Origin: Cyanophora paradoxa
Taxonomy: Eukaryota; Glaucocystophyceae; Cyanophorales; Cyanophoraceae
DNA length: 64,000 nucleotides
Assembly (NCBI GenBank): GCA_004431415.1
Contig: QPMI01000259.1
Location: 7,501-71,500, forward strand
Direction of reading: 5' to 3'
The notes under the pieces are model-generated. The model had not been told where the DNA came from. It did not search any database and was given only the letters and a program-made list of their open reading frames with translations. The translations under genes and the position numbers were made by a program. How positions within the stretch are numbered: the stretch's first letter is position 1; every line of letters begins with the position of its first letter. Positions 43,938 through 56,100 of the stretch are shown here, one piece after another.

Positions 43938-46900
43938 GTCACGGGCCGTGTACGCTACTGTTGGCGCTGCCAGCACTCTGAAGCGACGGGCCGGGGGGCA
44001 GAGGGGCCCCGGGCGCCGGCGCGGCGGGGCGCGGCATCGCCTCGAGGGCCTGGCGGGGGGTGGGCGGGGCGCGGGGCGGGGTGGGCGGGGCGGGGCACCT
44101 TGGCGAACTCCCTGGCGGCGGGGTCCTTGCGGCGGGCGAGCACCTTCGCCACGTTCCGCTTCGTCATCGGCTCGTGTGGGCTGTACGACACCTCCGGCCT
44201 GCCCCCCGCGCCCCGCTCGCCCGCCCCGCCCCGGGGTCCCGCGGAGGAGGGCCGGCACACAGCGTGGGGAAGAGAGCGATGAGCTCGCGCGTCGTCGGCT
44301 GGAAGAGGGTGTTGAGCGTCTTGTGCACGACCTTGGTGCGGCTCGCCACGTCTGTCCGCCCCTCGGCGCGCGGCGGGGCGCGGCGGGGCGCGGCGGGACG
44401 GGGCGCGGCGCGGGCGGCGGGCGGCGCACCGGGCTCCTCGAGGCCGCAGACCTTGCCGTCGGCGTCGCGGGCGACCCAGAACTCCTCCACCGTCTGCGCC
44501 CCGCTCGCCCCCCCGCCCCGCCCCCGCCCCTGCGCCCCGCCGCCCCGCGCGCCTTCAGGTCCTCCGCGAGGGCGTCGTAGTCCTGCGCGGCGGTGAGGGC
44601 GGGCGCGGGGGCGGGGGGGGGCGGGCGGAGCGGGCGGGCGCCTTCTCGCTGAACTGCCGGTTGGGGCACTCCATGAGGATCTTGACGAGGCAGTCGACCC
44701 TGGCGCCGGCGTCAGCGCCGCCGGCCGGCCGGCCCCGGCGGCCCCGCGCACTGCGCCTTGAGGATGCCGTGGAGCGTGAGGATCTGCACCAGCTCATCCT
44801 TGACTGCGCCGCCGTCTCGCGGGGAGCGGGCGGGGCGGGGGGGCGGGGGCGGGGGCGGGCCGTGGTCGCGGATGGCGGAGAGGAGCGGGGAGAGGGCGTC
44901 GAGGACGGGGGCGACGCCGCGCTTGTCCTCGCCGGGGCTCGGCACGTAGAGGGCCTCGTAGAAGACGGGCCGCAGGTCGACGTACACGACCTTCGCCCCG
45001 ATGAACTTGACCAGCTCGTCCGTCGTCGACTCCAGCGAGAGCAGGCACCCGTCGAAGAGCTGCCGCCCGTCACCCCCCGCCGCCCCCGCCCCCCGGCCCC
45101 GCACCTTCTCGTCGAGCGCCGGCGGCGGCGCGCCCTCCGCGGGGAAGAGCAGCAGCCACTTCTTGCGCATGTCCTGCCGCCCCCTGAGGGGGGGCGGGGG
45201 CGGGCGGGGGCAAGGCGGGCCTGCTCGAGGGAGAGGATGGACTCGCGGGCGAAGTGGAGGTTGTTGAGCTTGGTGAGGAGCTGCGCGGCGTCAAGCGGGG
45301 CGGGGGCGGGGGCGGGGCGGGGCGGGCCTCGTGGAGGGCGGCGAGGGAGCGGGCGGCGGCGGCGGGGTCCCGCTCCGCTGCCTTCTCGCTCTTGAGCGCC
45401 CGCATCACCGCGCTCGCCGCCTCCTTCAGCCGGCTCCCCGTCCCCGCCGCCGGCATCAGCGCGCTCTGCCCCCGACCCGTCAAGCCCCCGCCCCCGACCC
45501 GTCAAGCCCCCGCCCCCGACCCGTCAAGCCCCCGCCCCCGCCCCGCCCCGCCCGGGAGGCGCACGCGGGGCCCGCAGGAGCGGAGGACGTGCATCGCGTA
45601 TTTCTGGCGCGGGGTGAGGCGCGGGTCGGGTGGGGCGCGAGCGGGGCGGGGGCGGCGCCTGCATGATGCCGTCGATGGAGAGGGCGAGGGTGGAGATGCA
45701 CTCCGGGGGCAGGGGGATGCCGAGGTCGTACACGAAGGGCACCGTCTGCGCGAACATGGCGAAGAGGTCCATCACCGACGCCGAGATCCTGGCCCCGCCC
45801 CGTCACCCCCCGCCCCGCACCGCCGCCCCCCCGCCGGCGGCCGCACATGAGGTTCTCGTCGACGGGGCGCCAGGTCTCCATGGCGAGGCAGCGCTCCAGG
45901 CACGCGCTGAACGCCACGTGCTGCAGCTGCAGCCACTCCGAGAGCTGCCACCCCGTCACGCCCCCGCCCGCCCCGCGCGCGGCACCCTGCTCACCAGCGG
46001 TCCGTAAAGGCGCGAGAGCTCCAGAAGGAGGGCCTGGGGCGGCTCAGGCAGGGCGGGAGGGGCGGCGGGGGCGGCGGACGGCGCGGGGGCCGGGGAAGGC
46101 GCCGAGGGCGGCGAGGTGCGCCTGGAGCTCCTTGAGGTGGTGGAGCAGGCGCTGGGCGACGGGGTCCAGCGCCCGCCGCGCCTGCAGCGAGCGGTGGCAG
46201 TCCCCCGCGAAGAGCCGGCTCAGCTCCTCCAGCGCCACCTGCACCGCCCACCGGCACCCGCACGCCCCCCCCGCCCCCCGCGCCGCCCCGCCCGCCCCGG
46301 CCCCCTCCGCTCCGCCCGCCCCGCAGCGGCAGCCCCAGCGGTTGTAGGCGTGGGCGATCTCCTGCGGGGCGCGGGGTGAGGGGCGGCGCGGGACGGGGTC
46401 GGGGGCGGGGGCGGACGGCGATCTGGGCGGCGGCGGTGGCGCGGAGGTGGTCGGCGAGGGCGAGGAGGCCCTCCATCTCGACTGGACGCTTCGCCTGCGC
46501 CGTCGTCCGCTCGTACTCCTTCGCGACGGTGCTCACGAGCAGCATCGCCACCTCCGCCGCGTCCTCCTCCTCCCGCTCCACCGTGCCCCACCCCGCCTCC
46601 TCCGCCACCGTCCCCGCGCCCCGCCCCGCCCCGGCCCCCTCCTGCAGCCGCTGCGGGTCCCCGGCCGGTCGCTGCGCCGCCGCACCGGCCCGACGACTCG
46701 GCGGCCGGCGCGGGGCCGGGCCCGGGGTGGGCCTCGGGGTTGGGGCGCGGGGCTCGGGGGCGAGGGAGAACGGTGGGGGCGAGGGGCGGGCGGAGGACCC
46801 GGCGGGGCGGGGCGAGGGCGGGGGCGGGGGCGAGGGCGGGGCGGGGAGGGCGAGGGAGCCGTCGGAGGGGAGCGGGGCGGCGAGGCCGGCGGCGTCCATG

Positions 46901-48640
46901 AGGCGCTTGAGGAGGATGTACACCTCGAGCTCCTTGGCGAGGGTCGCCCCCTCCCCCGCCCCGAAGTACCGCAGCGCGTCCGCCAGCCGCGTCGCGAAGA
47001 ACTCCCGCACCGCGCACAGCGCCCCTGCCCCGCCCCGTCCCACGTCCGCCCCGCCCCCGCCCCGGGCGGCCGCCCCGCGCACCCGTCATGTAGGCGCGCT
47101 CGGGGTCGTTGGCGGGGCCTGCGGGGCGCTCGGGCGGGGCGGCGGGGCCGGGGCGGGGCGGCGGACGGCGGGGGAGGTTGAGGACGACGGCCTTCTTGAG
47201 GGCGGCGAGGGCCGCCGCATGCCCCGCCCGCCCCGGCTGCTGCCGCGCGTAGTGCCGCCACAGGCACACAAGCACGCTGCGCCCCGCTCAACGCCGCGAA
47301 GGCAAGCTGGGGCGGGGCGGGGCTCGCCAGAGCTCGTGCATGAAGGGGGTGACGGCGAGGTGCGGGCGCACGGCCGCCAGCGCCTCGAGCAGGGCCGGCT
47401 CCTCCGGCGGCGCCTGCCCCGCCGTCGGGCCCCGCGCGGGGTGGGGCAGGGCGGCGGGCGCACGGCGACGGCGTCCTCGCGGGCGTAGCACGAGCGCACG
47501 AGGCGCTCGTACAGCTGCGCCGCGTCAGCGGCGCCGCGCGAGTCGGCTGGCGCCGGCGCGGCGGGCGGGGCGGGCCTGGAGGTTGATGGGGTAGGGGATG
47601 GGGAGGGTGTACTTCTGGGCCGGCGTGCCGTCGTCGCCGGCGGCGCGATCGAGGGCGCGGTAGAGCTGCTGCACAAACGAGTCCACCTCCCGCAGCGTCC
47701 CCGCGTACCCCTCCTCGTCCAGCTCTGCCCCGCCCACGCCGCGTGGCGCCTCGGGCGGGGCGGGGCGGGGCGGGCGGGGCGCGCACCGCCCGAGGCCTTG
47801 AAGGGGAGCTCCTTGAGCTGCTGCATGAGCTGCCCCAGCCGCCCCTTCACCTCCTCCCCCGTCATCTGCGCCCGCGTTGGCCCCCGCCCCGCCCCGCCCC
47901 GCCCCCGCCCCGCCGGCCGCACGTCGCGCTTCTTGATCTTGAAGTCGGAGGCCCCCGAGCGGCGCACCGCCCACAGCAGCCCGTTTGCGAAGAGCGCGAT
48001 CTGGCGGCCGGTGAGGGCGGCGAGGGCTGGTGCGGGGGGCGTGGGCCGGGCGGCGCGCCTGCCGGTCCTGCCACGCCTTGAACTCGGACTTCTTGTCGAA
48101 GTCGGCGGGACGGCGGCTCTTGAGGAGCATGAAGCGGTAGTGGAGGTGCGGGCGCAGGGCGTTGAGCGAGGGCACGCGCCGGTTCGTGTCCGGCGAGAGC
48201 GGCCGCAGCTTCAGGCGCGCCACGATCCGCTGGTGCTCCCGCAGCGTGATCCCCGCGTTCACCCGCACCGCCCCGCACACCCGGTCCGCCTCCTGCGCCC
48301 CGTCGCCCCGCCGCCCCGCGCGAGGGGGCCGGGCGGGGCGCGCACGGCGTCGGCCCCCATGAGCTCCGTGCAGAGGACGAGGTGCTCGTAGGCGGCGGCC
48401 TGCGGGGCCTCGGCGCGAGGGCGAGGAGGCGGCGCGGGGGGCGACGCGCACGCTGAGGTGCTCGTCGTTGAGGTAGAGGTCGCCGGGGGGCAGGGCCACC
48501 CGCTGCGTCTCCTCCACCCCCCGGAAGCGCGCGTACAGCTGCTCCAGCCGCACCTGCAGCGCCCGCCGCCGCGCCGCCGCTGTCTCCGCCGGCCCCGCCG
48601 CAACGCCGCCCTCCTCCTGCGCCTCCGAGAGCACCGCGCT
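43938..48640 (-). CDS. MUN/DUF810 (PATROL1/UNC-13-like) region, apparently fused downstream of VPS53 exons
   Basis: PATROL1-type proteins carry a Munc13-like MUN domain and promote exocytic delivery to the plasma membrane in plants. Exons show the family's landmarks: YEHLVLCTELMGADAV, RPHLHYRFMLLKSRRPADFD with FKAWQDRQ; YTLPIPYPINLQ then LYERLVRSCYAREDAV; HLAVTPFMHELW; ALCAVREFFATRLADALRYF; LQHVAFSACLERCLAMETWR; ISASVMDLFAMFAQTVPFVY; LTKLNNLHFARESILSLEQA; STTDELVKFIGAKVVYVDLR, PVFYEALYVPS, and ELVQILTLHGILKAQ. Near the end come TLNTLFQPTTRELIALF and a short Pro/Ala tail ending SANSSVHGP, stop 43938-43940. No start codon precedes the first exon; its reading frame continues in phase from VPS53-like exons across a 67-base GTGCGC...GCGCAG intron (48641-48707). 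Most introns are 45-60 bases and C-rich. See the VPS53-like entry and findings. Confidence 0.83.
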
Positions 48641-48707
48641 CTGCGCCGCGTCGCCCCTTCTGCAGGGCGCCGGGGCGGGGACGCGGGGCGGGGGACGAGG
48701 GGCGCAC

Positions 48708-50986
48708 GAGCTGCCCCGGGGAGACGTCTACGTAGCGCTCGAAGCACTGGCGGCCCGTCAGCGGCCGGCGGCGCAACGCGCCGGCCTGCGCACCTGCGAG
48801 ATGAGGCCCAGGAAGCGCGGCGGGTGCGCCGGCGGCGCCGGTGGGCGCGCCTCGAGCTGCGCGACGTCAGCGGCGGGAGGGGAGACGGGGTCGGGGCGGC
48901 GCGCCTCCATGCCGAAGCGCCAGCCGAGGTCAACCACCTCCTCCTGCCACGGCGGCTCCTCCGGCCAAGGCGCCCCCTCCCCGCCCCGCCCCGCCGGCGA
49001 GGCCCCTGCCCGCGGCGGGGGCGAGGCCCCCTCCTCGACGCCCCGCTGGACGGGCACCATTGCGGCCTGCGCGCGGGGCTCACGCGGGGTGCCCGGCGTG
49101 CGGCGTGCGCGGGGCGGTGCCTGCTGCGGGGCCGGGGCGAGGGCCGGCGTGGCCTGGAGCTCCGGGGGGCGGCCCGCGGCGTGCTCGCCCTGCCCAAAGC
49201 GCGCGGCGAGCTCCTGTGGGCGCCTCAGGCGCCCCGGCAGCGGCGGCGGGGGCGAGGGGGGCAGGGGGCGCCTTCTCGAACTCGATGGTCTTCTGCATGG
49301 CGAAGAGGATCGCCCCGTCGCTGTCCGCCTGCTCGCGCCGGCTGTCCAGCAGGAGCTGCGCGCGGTCAGCGCCGCTGCGGGGCTGCCGGCGCGGGGGGAA
49401 CCTGGAGAGTCTTGCGGGTGAGGGAGCAGAACTCGGCGCAGAGGGCCTCCGCCACGCCCCAGCCCGCCGGGAAGAGGCCCCCGAAGCTGCCCCCGCCCCC
49501 GCCTCACCCCCCGCGGCGGCGCGGCGGCGGGGCGGCGGGCGGGCACCGGCGCTCGAGCTCGGCGAGCTGCCCCCGCATCCACGCGAAGCGCCGCTCCGTC
49601 GCCTCCAGCGTCGCGAACTGGCCCCCCGCCGCGAACTCCCCGTGCGTGTACCCCTCCAGCTGCAGGCGGCAGAACCAGGTGACGAGGTCCTTGCTGCGGG
49701 GGGTGAGGGGGCGGGGGCGGGGGCCGGGGGCCGGGGCGCGGACCGGGCGTCGGGGCCGAGGGCCTCGACGACCTTGCAGGCCTCCTGCAGGCGCCCGAGC
49801 TGCTGTCCGTCCCCCGGCATCGCCACGTACCTGCCGCGCCCCCGTCCGCCCCCGCCGCCGCGGCGCCGCGCCGCCGCCGCCGCCGCCCCCGGCTGCGCAC
49901 GTGGAGAACTGGTCGAAGATCTGGCGGCGGAGGATGGTCCGGACTTCGGCGACGGCCTCGCGGATGCGCGCCAGCTCCGCGATGTCCGCGTACCCCACCA
50001 GCCGCCCCAGCACTTGGTTCGTCGCCTGCCGCCCCCGCCCCTCGCCCCGCGCCCCGCGCCCCCCGCCCCGGGCCCCGGCGGGGGCACCTCGAGGTACACC
50101 GCCGCCTGCCGGTAGTCCACCTGCTCCGCGAAGCCCTTGAGCAGCACCGACGCTTGCACTGCCCGCCCCGGCGTCGCCCCACCGGTTTGCGGCGGGCCCG
50201 CGGGGCGGGGCGCACGGAGGAAGCGGACGCGGAGGAGCGTGTTGACTTCGTCGGCGAGGGCCTGCGCGGCGGTGTGCACGCTGGCGCCGGCGGCGACGGT
50301 GGGGCGGCCTCACCCGCTTGGCGCACTCCAGGGGCCGCAGCTCCGTGATGAAGACGCCCGTGGAGAGCTCCGCCTCCTCGCACCGCGCCTTCAGGTTCGC
50401 GAAGCGCTCCCGCAGCTCCTGCGCGCCCCGCCCCTCGGCCCCTCTCCCCGCCCAGCGCGCCGCACGCATGCGCACCCGAATGCGGCTCCCGGCCGCGGCG
50501 ATGTCGTGGTGGGCCTTGGAGACGGACATCACGCCGTGCACCATCTCGTCCGTCATCCGACGCATCTTCGTCTGCAGCTTGTTGATGTACGGGCCAATGT
50601 TCGTCAGCGATTGCACTGCCGCCGTCTCCGCGTTAGCTCGCGCCGCGCTGAGCGACGGCAACGAGTGGCTGGCGACCATGGCGGCGGCCCGCACCGTCCG
50701 GGAACGTTTTAGTAACGAACGCGGCGATCTTGGGGTCGAGATTCTCGTCCAGGCAGGTCTCATTCTCAGCAGCGCCTGCGCGCCAACACAGTGAGCACCC
50801 ACTGGCGCGACATCGCTGCTGCGGCACGACGCTCGTCGCTCGAACGAGCGCTGCGCGATTCGAGAGCACCGCACCATCGTCCAGGCTCCGATGCGCGCTG
50901 CTCACGGCGGCAATGCGGTCCGAGATGCTCGCCGCCAGCGACGCCGGCGGGCCGTCTTCATCAGACTCACTGTCAGAGTAGACCAT
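48708..50986 (-). CDS. VPS53: VPS53-like N-terminal half (GARP/EARP tether), lacking its usual C-terminus
   Basis: VPS53 is a subunit of the GARP/EARP tethering complexes that return endosomal vesicles to the TGN or recycle them. From MVYSDSESDEDGPPASLAAS, exons give LDPKIAAFVTKTFPD, IGPYINKLQTKMRRMTDEMV, ASVLLKGFAEQVDYRQAAVY, VLGRLVGYADIAELARIREA with ILRRQIFDQFST, LGRLQEACKVVEALGPDARK, DLVTWFCRLQLEGYTHGEF, ERRFAWMRGQLAELERRC, GLFPAGWGVAEALCAEFCSL, ILFAMQKTIEFEK and FLGLISQCFERYVDVSPGQL. These follow the VPS53 order up to the conserved C-F-E-P-like motif, roughly the first two thirds of the family. The usual remainder is absent. Instead a 67-base intron leads in frame into the MUN-like exons at 48640. 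The start is the ATG at 50984-50986, divergent from the RmlC-like gene 197 bp away. Confidence 0.85.
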
Positions 50987-51183
50987 CTCGCGGCGAGGGC
51001 CGTCAAGCGTCAGCTTTGGCGAGTCGGGTCGGGCCCGGTCGGGCCGGGCCGGGTCGGCTGAGGGGGGGATACACTGAGTCAGCCGGCTCCAGTTGATCCG
51101 CAAACGCAGCCAACCAAACCCACACACAACCCCCAAGTTCGACAGCAGCGAGCGCTCGACAGCAGCGAGCGCTCGTGCGAGCG
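50987..51183. promoter_or_regulatory. Divergent promoter region, VPS53-MUN and RmlC-like genes
   Basis: 197 bp lie between opposing start codons. It contains GTCGGGCCGGGCCGGGTCGG-like iterations near 51025-51058 and a duplicated CGACAGCAGCGAGCGCTCG at about 51137-51172. Confidence 0.45.
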
Positions 51184-51949
51184 ATGGGCCTGCGAGTTGT
51201 GCCCCATGTAATCGACGGCGCATTCCTCATCGAATGCGACCGCTTCCACGATAACCGGGGCTTCTTCCAGGCTCGCTTCCCCCGTCTCATCGATCGCTCT
51301 AGCTAACTGCCGTCCAGGAGTTGTACAAGAAGACGACCTACCCGGAGAGCATGGTGCAGGAGTGGGGCCAGATCAACATTAGCATGTCCAACAAGAACGT
51401 CGTGCGCGGGATGCACACGTCGCCCTACCCCAAGGTGCGCTCCCTCGCGGCACATCGGTTGGCGGCTGTAGCTCACGCGCGCGGGAACAGCTGGTGTGCG
51501 TGATGCGGGGGCGGCTGATCGACATCGTGGTGGATCTGCGCGAGGGCTCCCCGACCTACCTGAAGCAGTCGGTGACGGAGCTGTCGGCGGACGTGCCGCG
51601 CCAGAGCTACATCCCCGCCGGCTGCGCGCACGGCTTCTACACCTGCGAGGACGACACCGCCATCCTCTACATGCAGGTCCGCCCGCGCGCGGCGGCGGGG
51701 CGGGCGGCTCGGCGGGGCGGGGCGGGGCGCGAGAGGGCGGGGGCGCAGGGCGTCTTTGACCCGGCACGGGAGATGGACGTGAACTGGCGGGACGCGACGC
51801 TGGCGATCGCGTGGCCGGCGAGCGACGCGTACGTCCTCTCCGACAAGGACCGCAACGCCCCCGACCTCGCCACCTCCCGCCGCAACCTCGCTGAGCGCCT
51901 CGCGCGAGCCCGAGAAGCTGAGAGCAGGGCGCCCCAGCCCCCCGGCTAG
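51184..51949 (+). CDS. RmlC-like dTDP-4-dehydrorhamnose 3,5-epimerase (cupin)
   Basis: RmlC epimerises C3 and C5 of dTDP-4-keto-6-deoxyglucose in rhamnose synthesis. Exon 1 gives MGLRVVPHVIDGAFLIECDR with FHDNRGFF; exon 2 ELYKKTTYPESMVQEWGQIN, ISMSNKNVVRGMHTSPYPK; exon 3 LVCVMRGRLIDIVVDLREGS, SYIPAGCAHGFYTCEDDTAI; exon 4 GVFDPAREMDVNWRDATLAI. The cupin motifs (RGMH with catalytic His, VVDLR, P.G.AHGF) and the D-RG-F start are present, as is the W...A.W end. The first intron starts GCTCGC after TTCCAG and ends GTCCAG, so it looks like GC-AG. The length of about 200 residues is normal. Eukaryotic homologues can have related sugar-nucleotide roles, so the exact substrate is inferred. Stop TAG 51947-51949. 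Confidence 0.88.
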
Positions 51950-53182
51950 CGTTGGGCGCCCCACCTTCGACCTCTCCCGGAGTCACGGTCCCGGCCCGGC
52001 GGAATCCTGGGCTGTTGAAGCTTTAGATTTCAGATTTCACCGTACCCCTGGGCCTCCGCCCGGCCAGCGGTCGCCGGCCTGGCGACGGGGAAGGGGAGGG
52101 GAAGGGGAGGGGAAGGGGGAGGGGGAGGGGGAGGGAGCGGGGGGGGGGGGGAAGGGGGGGCGGGGGGGAGGGGGAGGGGAGGGGGGGGAGGGGGGGGAGG
52201 GGGAGGGGGAGGGGGGGGTAGGGCCTAGTCGGCCGCCGGGCTGCTGGGCCTTCGCCTAGACACTGACTCAGTGAGTATGCTTGCAACTTGGTGGGTACTA
52301 GTACTACAGGCTTCCGGAGTCCGGCCGCTGGTAGGCTGGGGGCAGGTTATCTTCGGAATCATGCCTGAATCATAATCAGTGATGAGCCATATGAATTAAA
52401 TGTGAAACTTTAACGGTGCCGGGGCCGCCGGTGCTCGTCGCCCGCGTAATCCGAGGCTCCGTCGGACTCGGGACTTCGATCATGCATATGATGCTTGGGA
52501 CTCCGGGGATCCGCAGGGCCGGGATCCGATGATGGGGATTTCAAGTTTCAAATTAAATATAAATTTGCTGATCGAGTTGCACACTAGTGCATTTGACTCA
52601 TGATCATGCCATGATGATGATCCGATGATCATGATCAGTGACCACTGTGTGTGCGTGTGCCCCACGGTGCCACGGTGACCACTGGCCATGACTCAGTGAC
52701 TCACTGAGTCATGAGTCATGATCCGATGATCAGCTGCACCGTGGCACAGTGCCATGGTGCTCTGCCGCAGTGCGGCAGTATACGCGTACGTAAACTTGAA
52801 ACTCGAAATCGGCCTGCCAAGCCTTGAAGCTGCACTCTGGCACTGTCACATGGCAGCCTGGCAGTCACTGAGTCACACGGCGCAGTACCTCACCGTCACG
52901 GCGTGCCGCACTGCGGCAGTGCCGCAGTGCGTGCCGCCGAATTTGGACCGTCGGACTTCAGAAACTCCAAATATCATAGTATTTGGAGCGAGATCAGATC
53001 TAGAGCCTCGGAGCGAAAATGTTGACGGCACCATGATCACTGAGTCATGATTATAACAATTTGCCGCGCAGAAACGGTCCAAAGCGGAGCCTAAATTCGC
53101 AATCGAAACAAAGCCGAAGCATGAGAGGGTGGCGCGGGGGTCGGATATGGCCGGTTTGAAAGGGCCGCGCGGGCGGGGCGCG
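51950..53182. repeat. Long spacer: G-rich low complexity and palindrome-dense DNA
   Basis: Two kinds of sequence and no gene. Positions 52083-52218 are GGGGAGGGG-type purine repeats. From 52480 to 53050 the DNA is packed with short palindromes and direct/inverted words: GATCATGATCA, CTCAGTGACTCACTGAGTCA, GCACCGTGGCACAGTGCCAT, CCGCAGTGCGGCAG and CTGCGGCAGTGCCGCAG. Confidence 0.7.
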
Positions 53183-56100
53183 CTACTTGGCCTTCTTGCT
53201 CTCGTAGAGGGCGCGGCGGCGGCTGTCGGCGAGCAGCTTCGGGTCGGCCGGCGGCTTCGCCTCGGGGGCGACCTCCTCGTAGCGCGACCACGCGATCTCC
53301 GGGCCCCGCGCCGGCACCCGCCCCAGGAAGTTCGCCGGCGGCACGTTCGCGTCCCGCAGCGGCGCCGTCAGCACGAAGACGCCTCCTCCCGCGATCAGGA
53401 ACTGCGCCCCGCTCGCATGCGGGCGGGAGGCGGGCGAGACGGGGCTCTCACGCTGAGGGGGACGAGGGCGAGGACGAGTGTCGCGACGAGGAGGATGACG
53501 AAGATGGCGAGCGACATCCACTCCACCTGCCACCGCGCCAGCCTGCCGGCCCCCGTCACCCCCGCCCCCCGCCCGCAGCCCCCCCCCCCGCCCCCCCCGC
53601 GGCCCGGCGCCCCGGGCGCGCTTTCCGAGCCGGTCGATGAGGGTGACCTGCGGGGGGGCGGGGCGGGGCGTGGGGGGAGTGGCGGCGGGGGCGGGCGGGG
53701 CGGGGGCGCGGACGGCGTCGGAGGTCATGCGCTGGACGGCGAGGATCTGGCCCTGGATGCGCCCGTAGAAATCGTACAGCACCTGCGCCCCCGTCCGCCC
53801 CGCCCGGCCCTGCGCGGGGCGGGGCGGCGCGGGGCGCGGACGCGGAAGTCGTCGGCCTTCTTGGCCTCCTTGACGGCGGCGGCCTCCGCGGCCTCCGCGA
53901 GGTCGTCCTCGCTCGGCGGTGGCGCCGCGAACTCCAGCTCCGACCGCTTCTCCAGCCGCGGCCGCGCCCCCGTCAGCTTCTCCAGCTCTGCCTTCTCCGC
54001 CGCCGGCAGCGACGCCCGGCGCTTCTCCTGCAGCGCCCGCTGCCGCTTCTCGAGGAGCTTGACCTGCGGAGGCGGCTCGGGGGGGCGGGGCGCGGGGCGC
54101 GGGGCGGCGTACGCGACTGCGCTTCTTGAGGTAGTTGGAGGCCATGCCGGCGGCGAGGGCGAGGGGCAGGAGCGGCGGAATCCAGTGGAGGTGCAGCGAG
54201 AGGAACACCTGCGCCGCCGTCGCCCCCGCACGCGGCGGGGCGCGCGGGGCGGGGGCACCCAGACGAGGCAGATGAGGAGGGCGCCGGGCTTGTTCCGCCA
54301 CTGCAGGCTCGGCTCCAGCTTCCGCACGAACGCCGCAAGCGGCGCCGGGTCCGGGAAGGCGGCCCCGATCTGCTTGAACTGCGCCCCCGTCGGCCCCGCC
54401 AGCGGCCCAGCGCGCAGCCGTTCGCTCACGTTTTGGGTGATGAGGCTGAGCTGCACGGAGCTGCGGGGCGGGCGTCGGCGGGGCGGGAGGGGCGGGGCGA
54501 GGGGGGGCGCACGAGTAGCGCTCCTCGTGGAGGGCGAGGCGGGGGTCGTTGCGGTCGGGCAGCACGGGGTTCGCCACGTGCGCGAGGTAGTACGCCTTCT
54601 TGTCCACCCGCAGCTGCAGCCGCAGCCGCAGCCGGCCCCGGAATTTGAACCTGCCCCCCGCCTCGGCGGCAGCGGGGGCGCCGGCGGGGGCGGGCGCGCC
54701 CAGCGATGGTGGAAGCGCTCTGGACCTCGTTGCGGCGCCAGCGCTCCTTGTCGTTGATCTCGTACCTGCGGCGGCTGCAGACGCCGCGGCGCGGTCCGGG
54801 GGCGCTCGTGGGCACCACCGGTCGTGCGACGCCTCGTCGAAGAGGTCCCACAGCGGCACCCGCACGATCCCCATCTGGCCCGCCCCCGCCCCCTCAGCTG
54901 GCCTCCGACCCCCGCCGCCCCCGCCTGGCACACCAGGTCGTGGCCGCCGATTTTGTCCCAGTCCCAAAGCTCCACCGCCAGCGTCCCCATCGGCTCCGTC
55001 ACCGGCCTGCCGCGGCGCGTCAGGCCGGGCCCCGCGGGGCGGGGCGAGCGGGGCGCGGTCGCACAGGACGTGCTCCGTGTTCCAGACGGGGTTCAGCGTC
55101 TCCATCTTCACCTCCCCCTTGATCGGCTCCCGCTCGAAGTGGATGACGTCTGCGGCGCGTCACGCCGGCCGCGCGCGGGCGGGGCGGGGCGGACAGTAGG
55201 GGTCGCTGGTGCCGAGGAGGTCGAGGGCCTCGAGCTGCTCGGCCTCGACGACGGTGACGCGCAGCTCGCCCCAGTAGAGCCGCGGCACCTGCACGGTCGG
55301 GTCCACAAACTCCCCGTGCTCCCCCAGCAGCGCCTTGCTCAGCGGCACACCCCCCTTCCCCGCCCCGCCCGCACCCGCCCCCGCCCCGCCCGCCACCGCC
55401 CCGACCCCCGCCCCGGCCCCCGCCGAGCCCGTCCTCGCTGTCGGGCTTGCGGGTGCTGGTGCGCTGGGCCCCGCCCCGACAGCCGCCGAGGCCGCCGAAG
55501 CGACCGCCGGGGCGTCCTCCGGGGCGGGCGCGGGGCCGCGGGGACCTCCACCGCCTCCCCCGTCTGCGGCAGGGGTCAGGGCCCCAGGGAGTGGGCCCCA
55601 GGCGGCGGGCGGGCCGGGCCTGGGCGGAGAGGGCGGCAGCAACGAGCGCGGCCGACTCAGCGGCGGCGCGCGCCGCGTCGGCCCCCATCCCAAACGCGTC
55701 CGAGAGCCGCCGCTGTGCCCGCCCCACCCGCCGGATTACCACCGGCGCCGCCTCCCCGACGACAGCCTCCGCGGCAGGGCCCTCCGCGGGGCCCTCCTCG
55801 CGGGGGGCGGCAAGGGAGGGCGCCTCCGGCGGCGCCTCATCGGCCGGCTCCGCCTCTACGGGCAGCTCGCGGCAGATGAGTCCGTCTGCCGCCCCATTTC
55901 GCGCCCCGCACCAGGGGGCGGGGCACCGCGCGCGCGCGGGCGGACCGTCCTCGTCCTTGGCGAGCCAGCGGGCGCAGGGGAAGTGGAGCGGGGGCCCCTC
56001 CCAGCCCTCGGGCTCGACCTCGACGTAGTCGAGGAACCAGCCGGGGCCGAGACCCGAGTTGTCGTGCTCCACCACCACCGCCCGCAGCTCCCCCACGTCG

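Noticed and set aside
45254-45850. Plus-strand frames opposite the MUN gene (and similar ones at 46-50 kb)
   Set aside because: Arg/Gly/Ala/Pro-rich antisense shadows of exons that match a known family on the minus strand.
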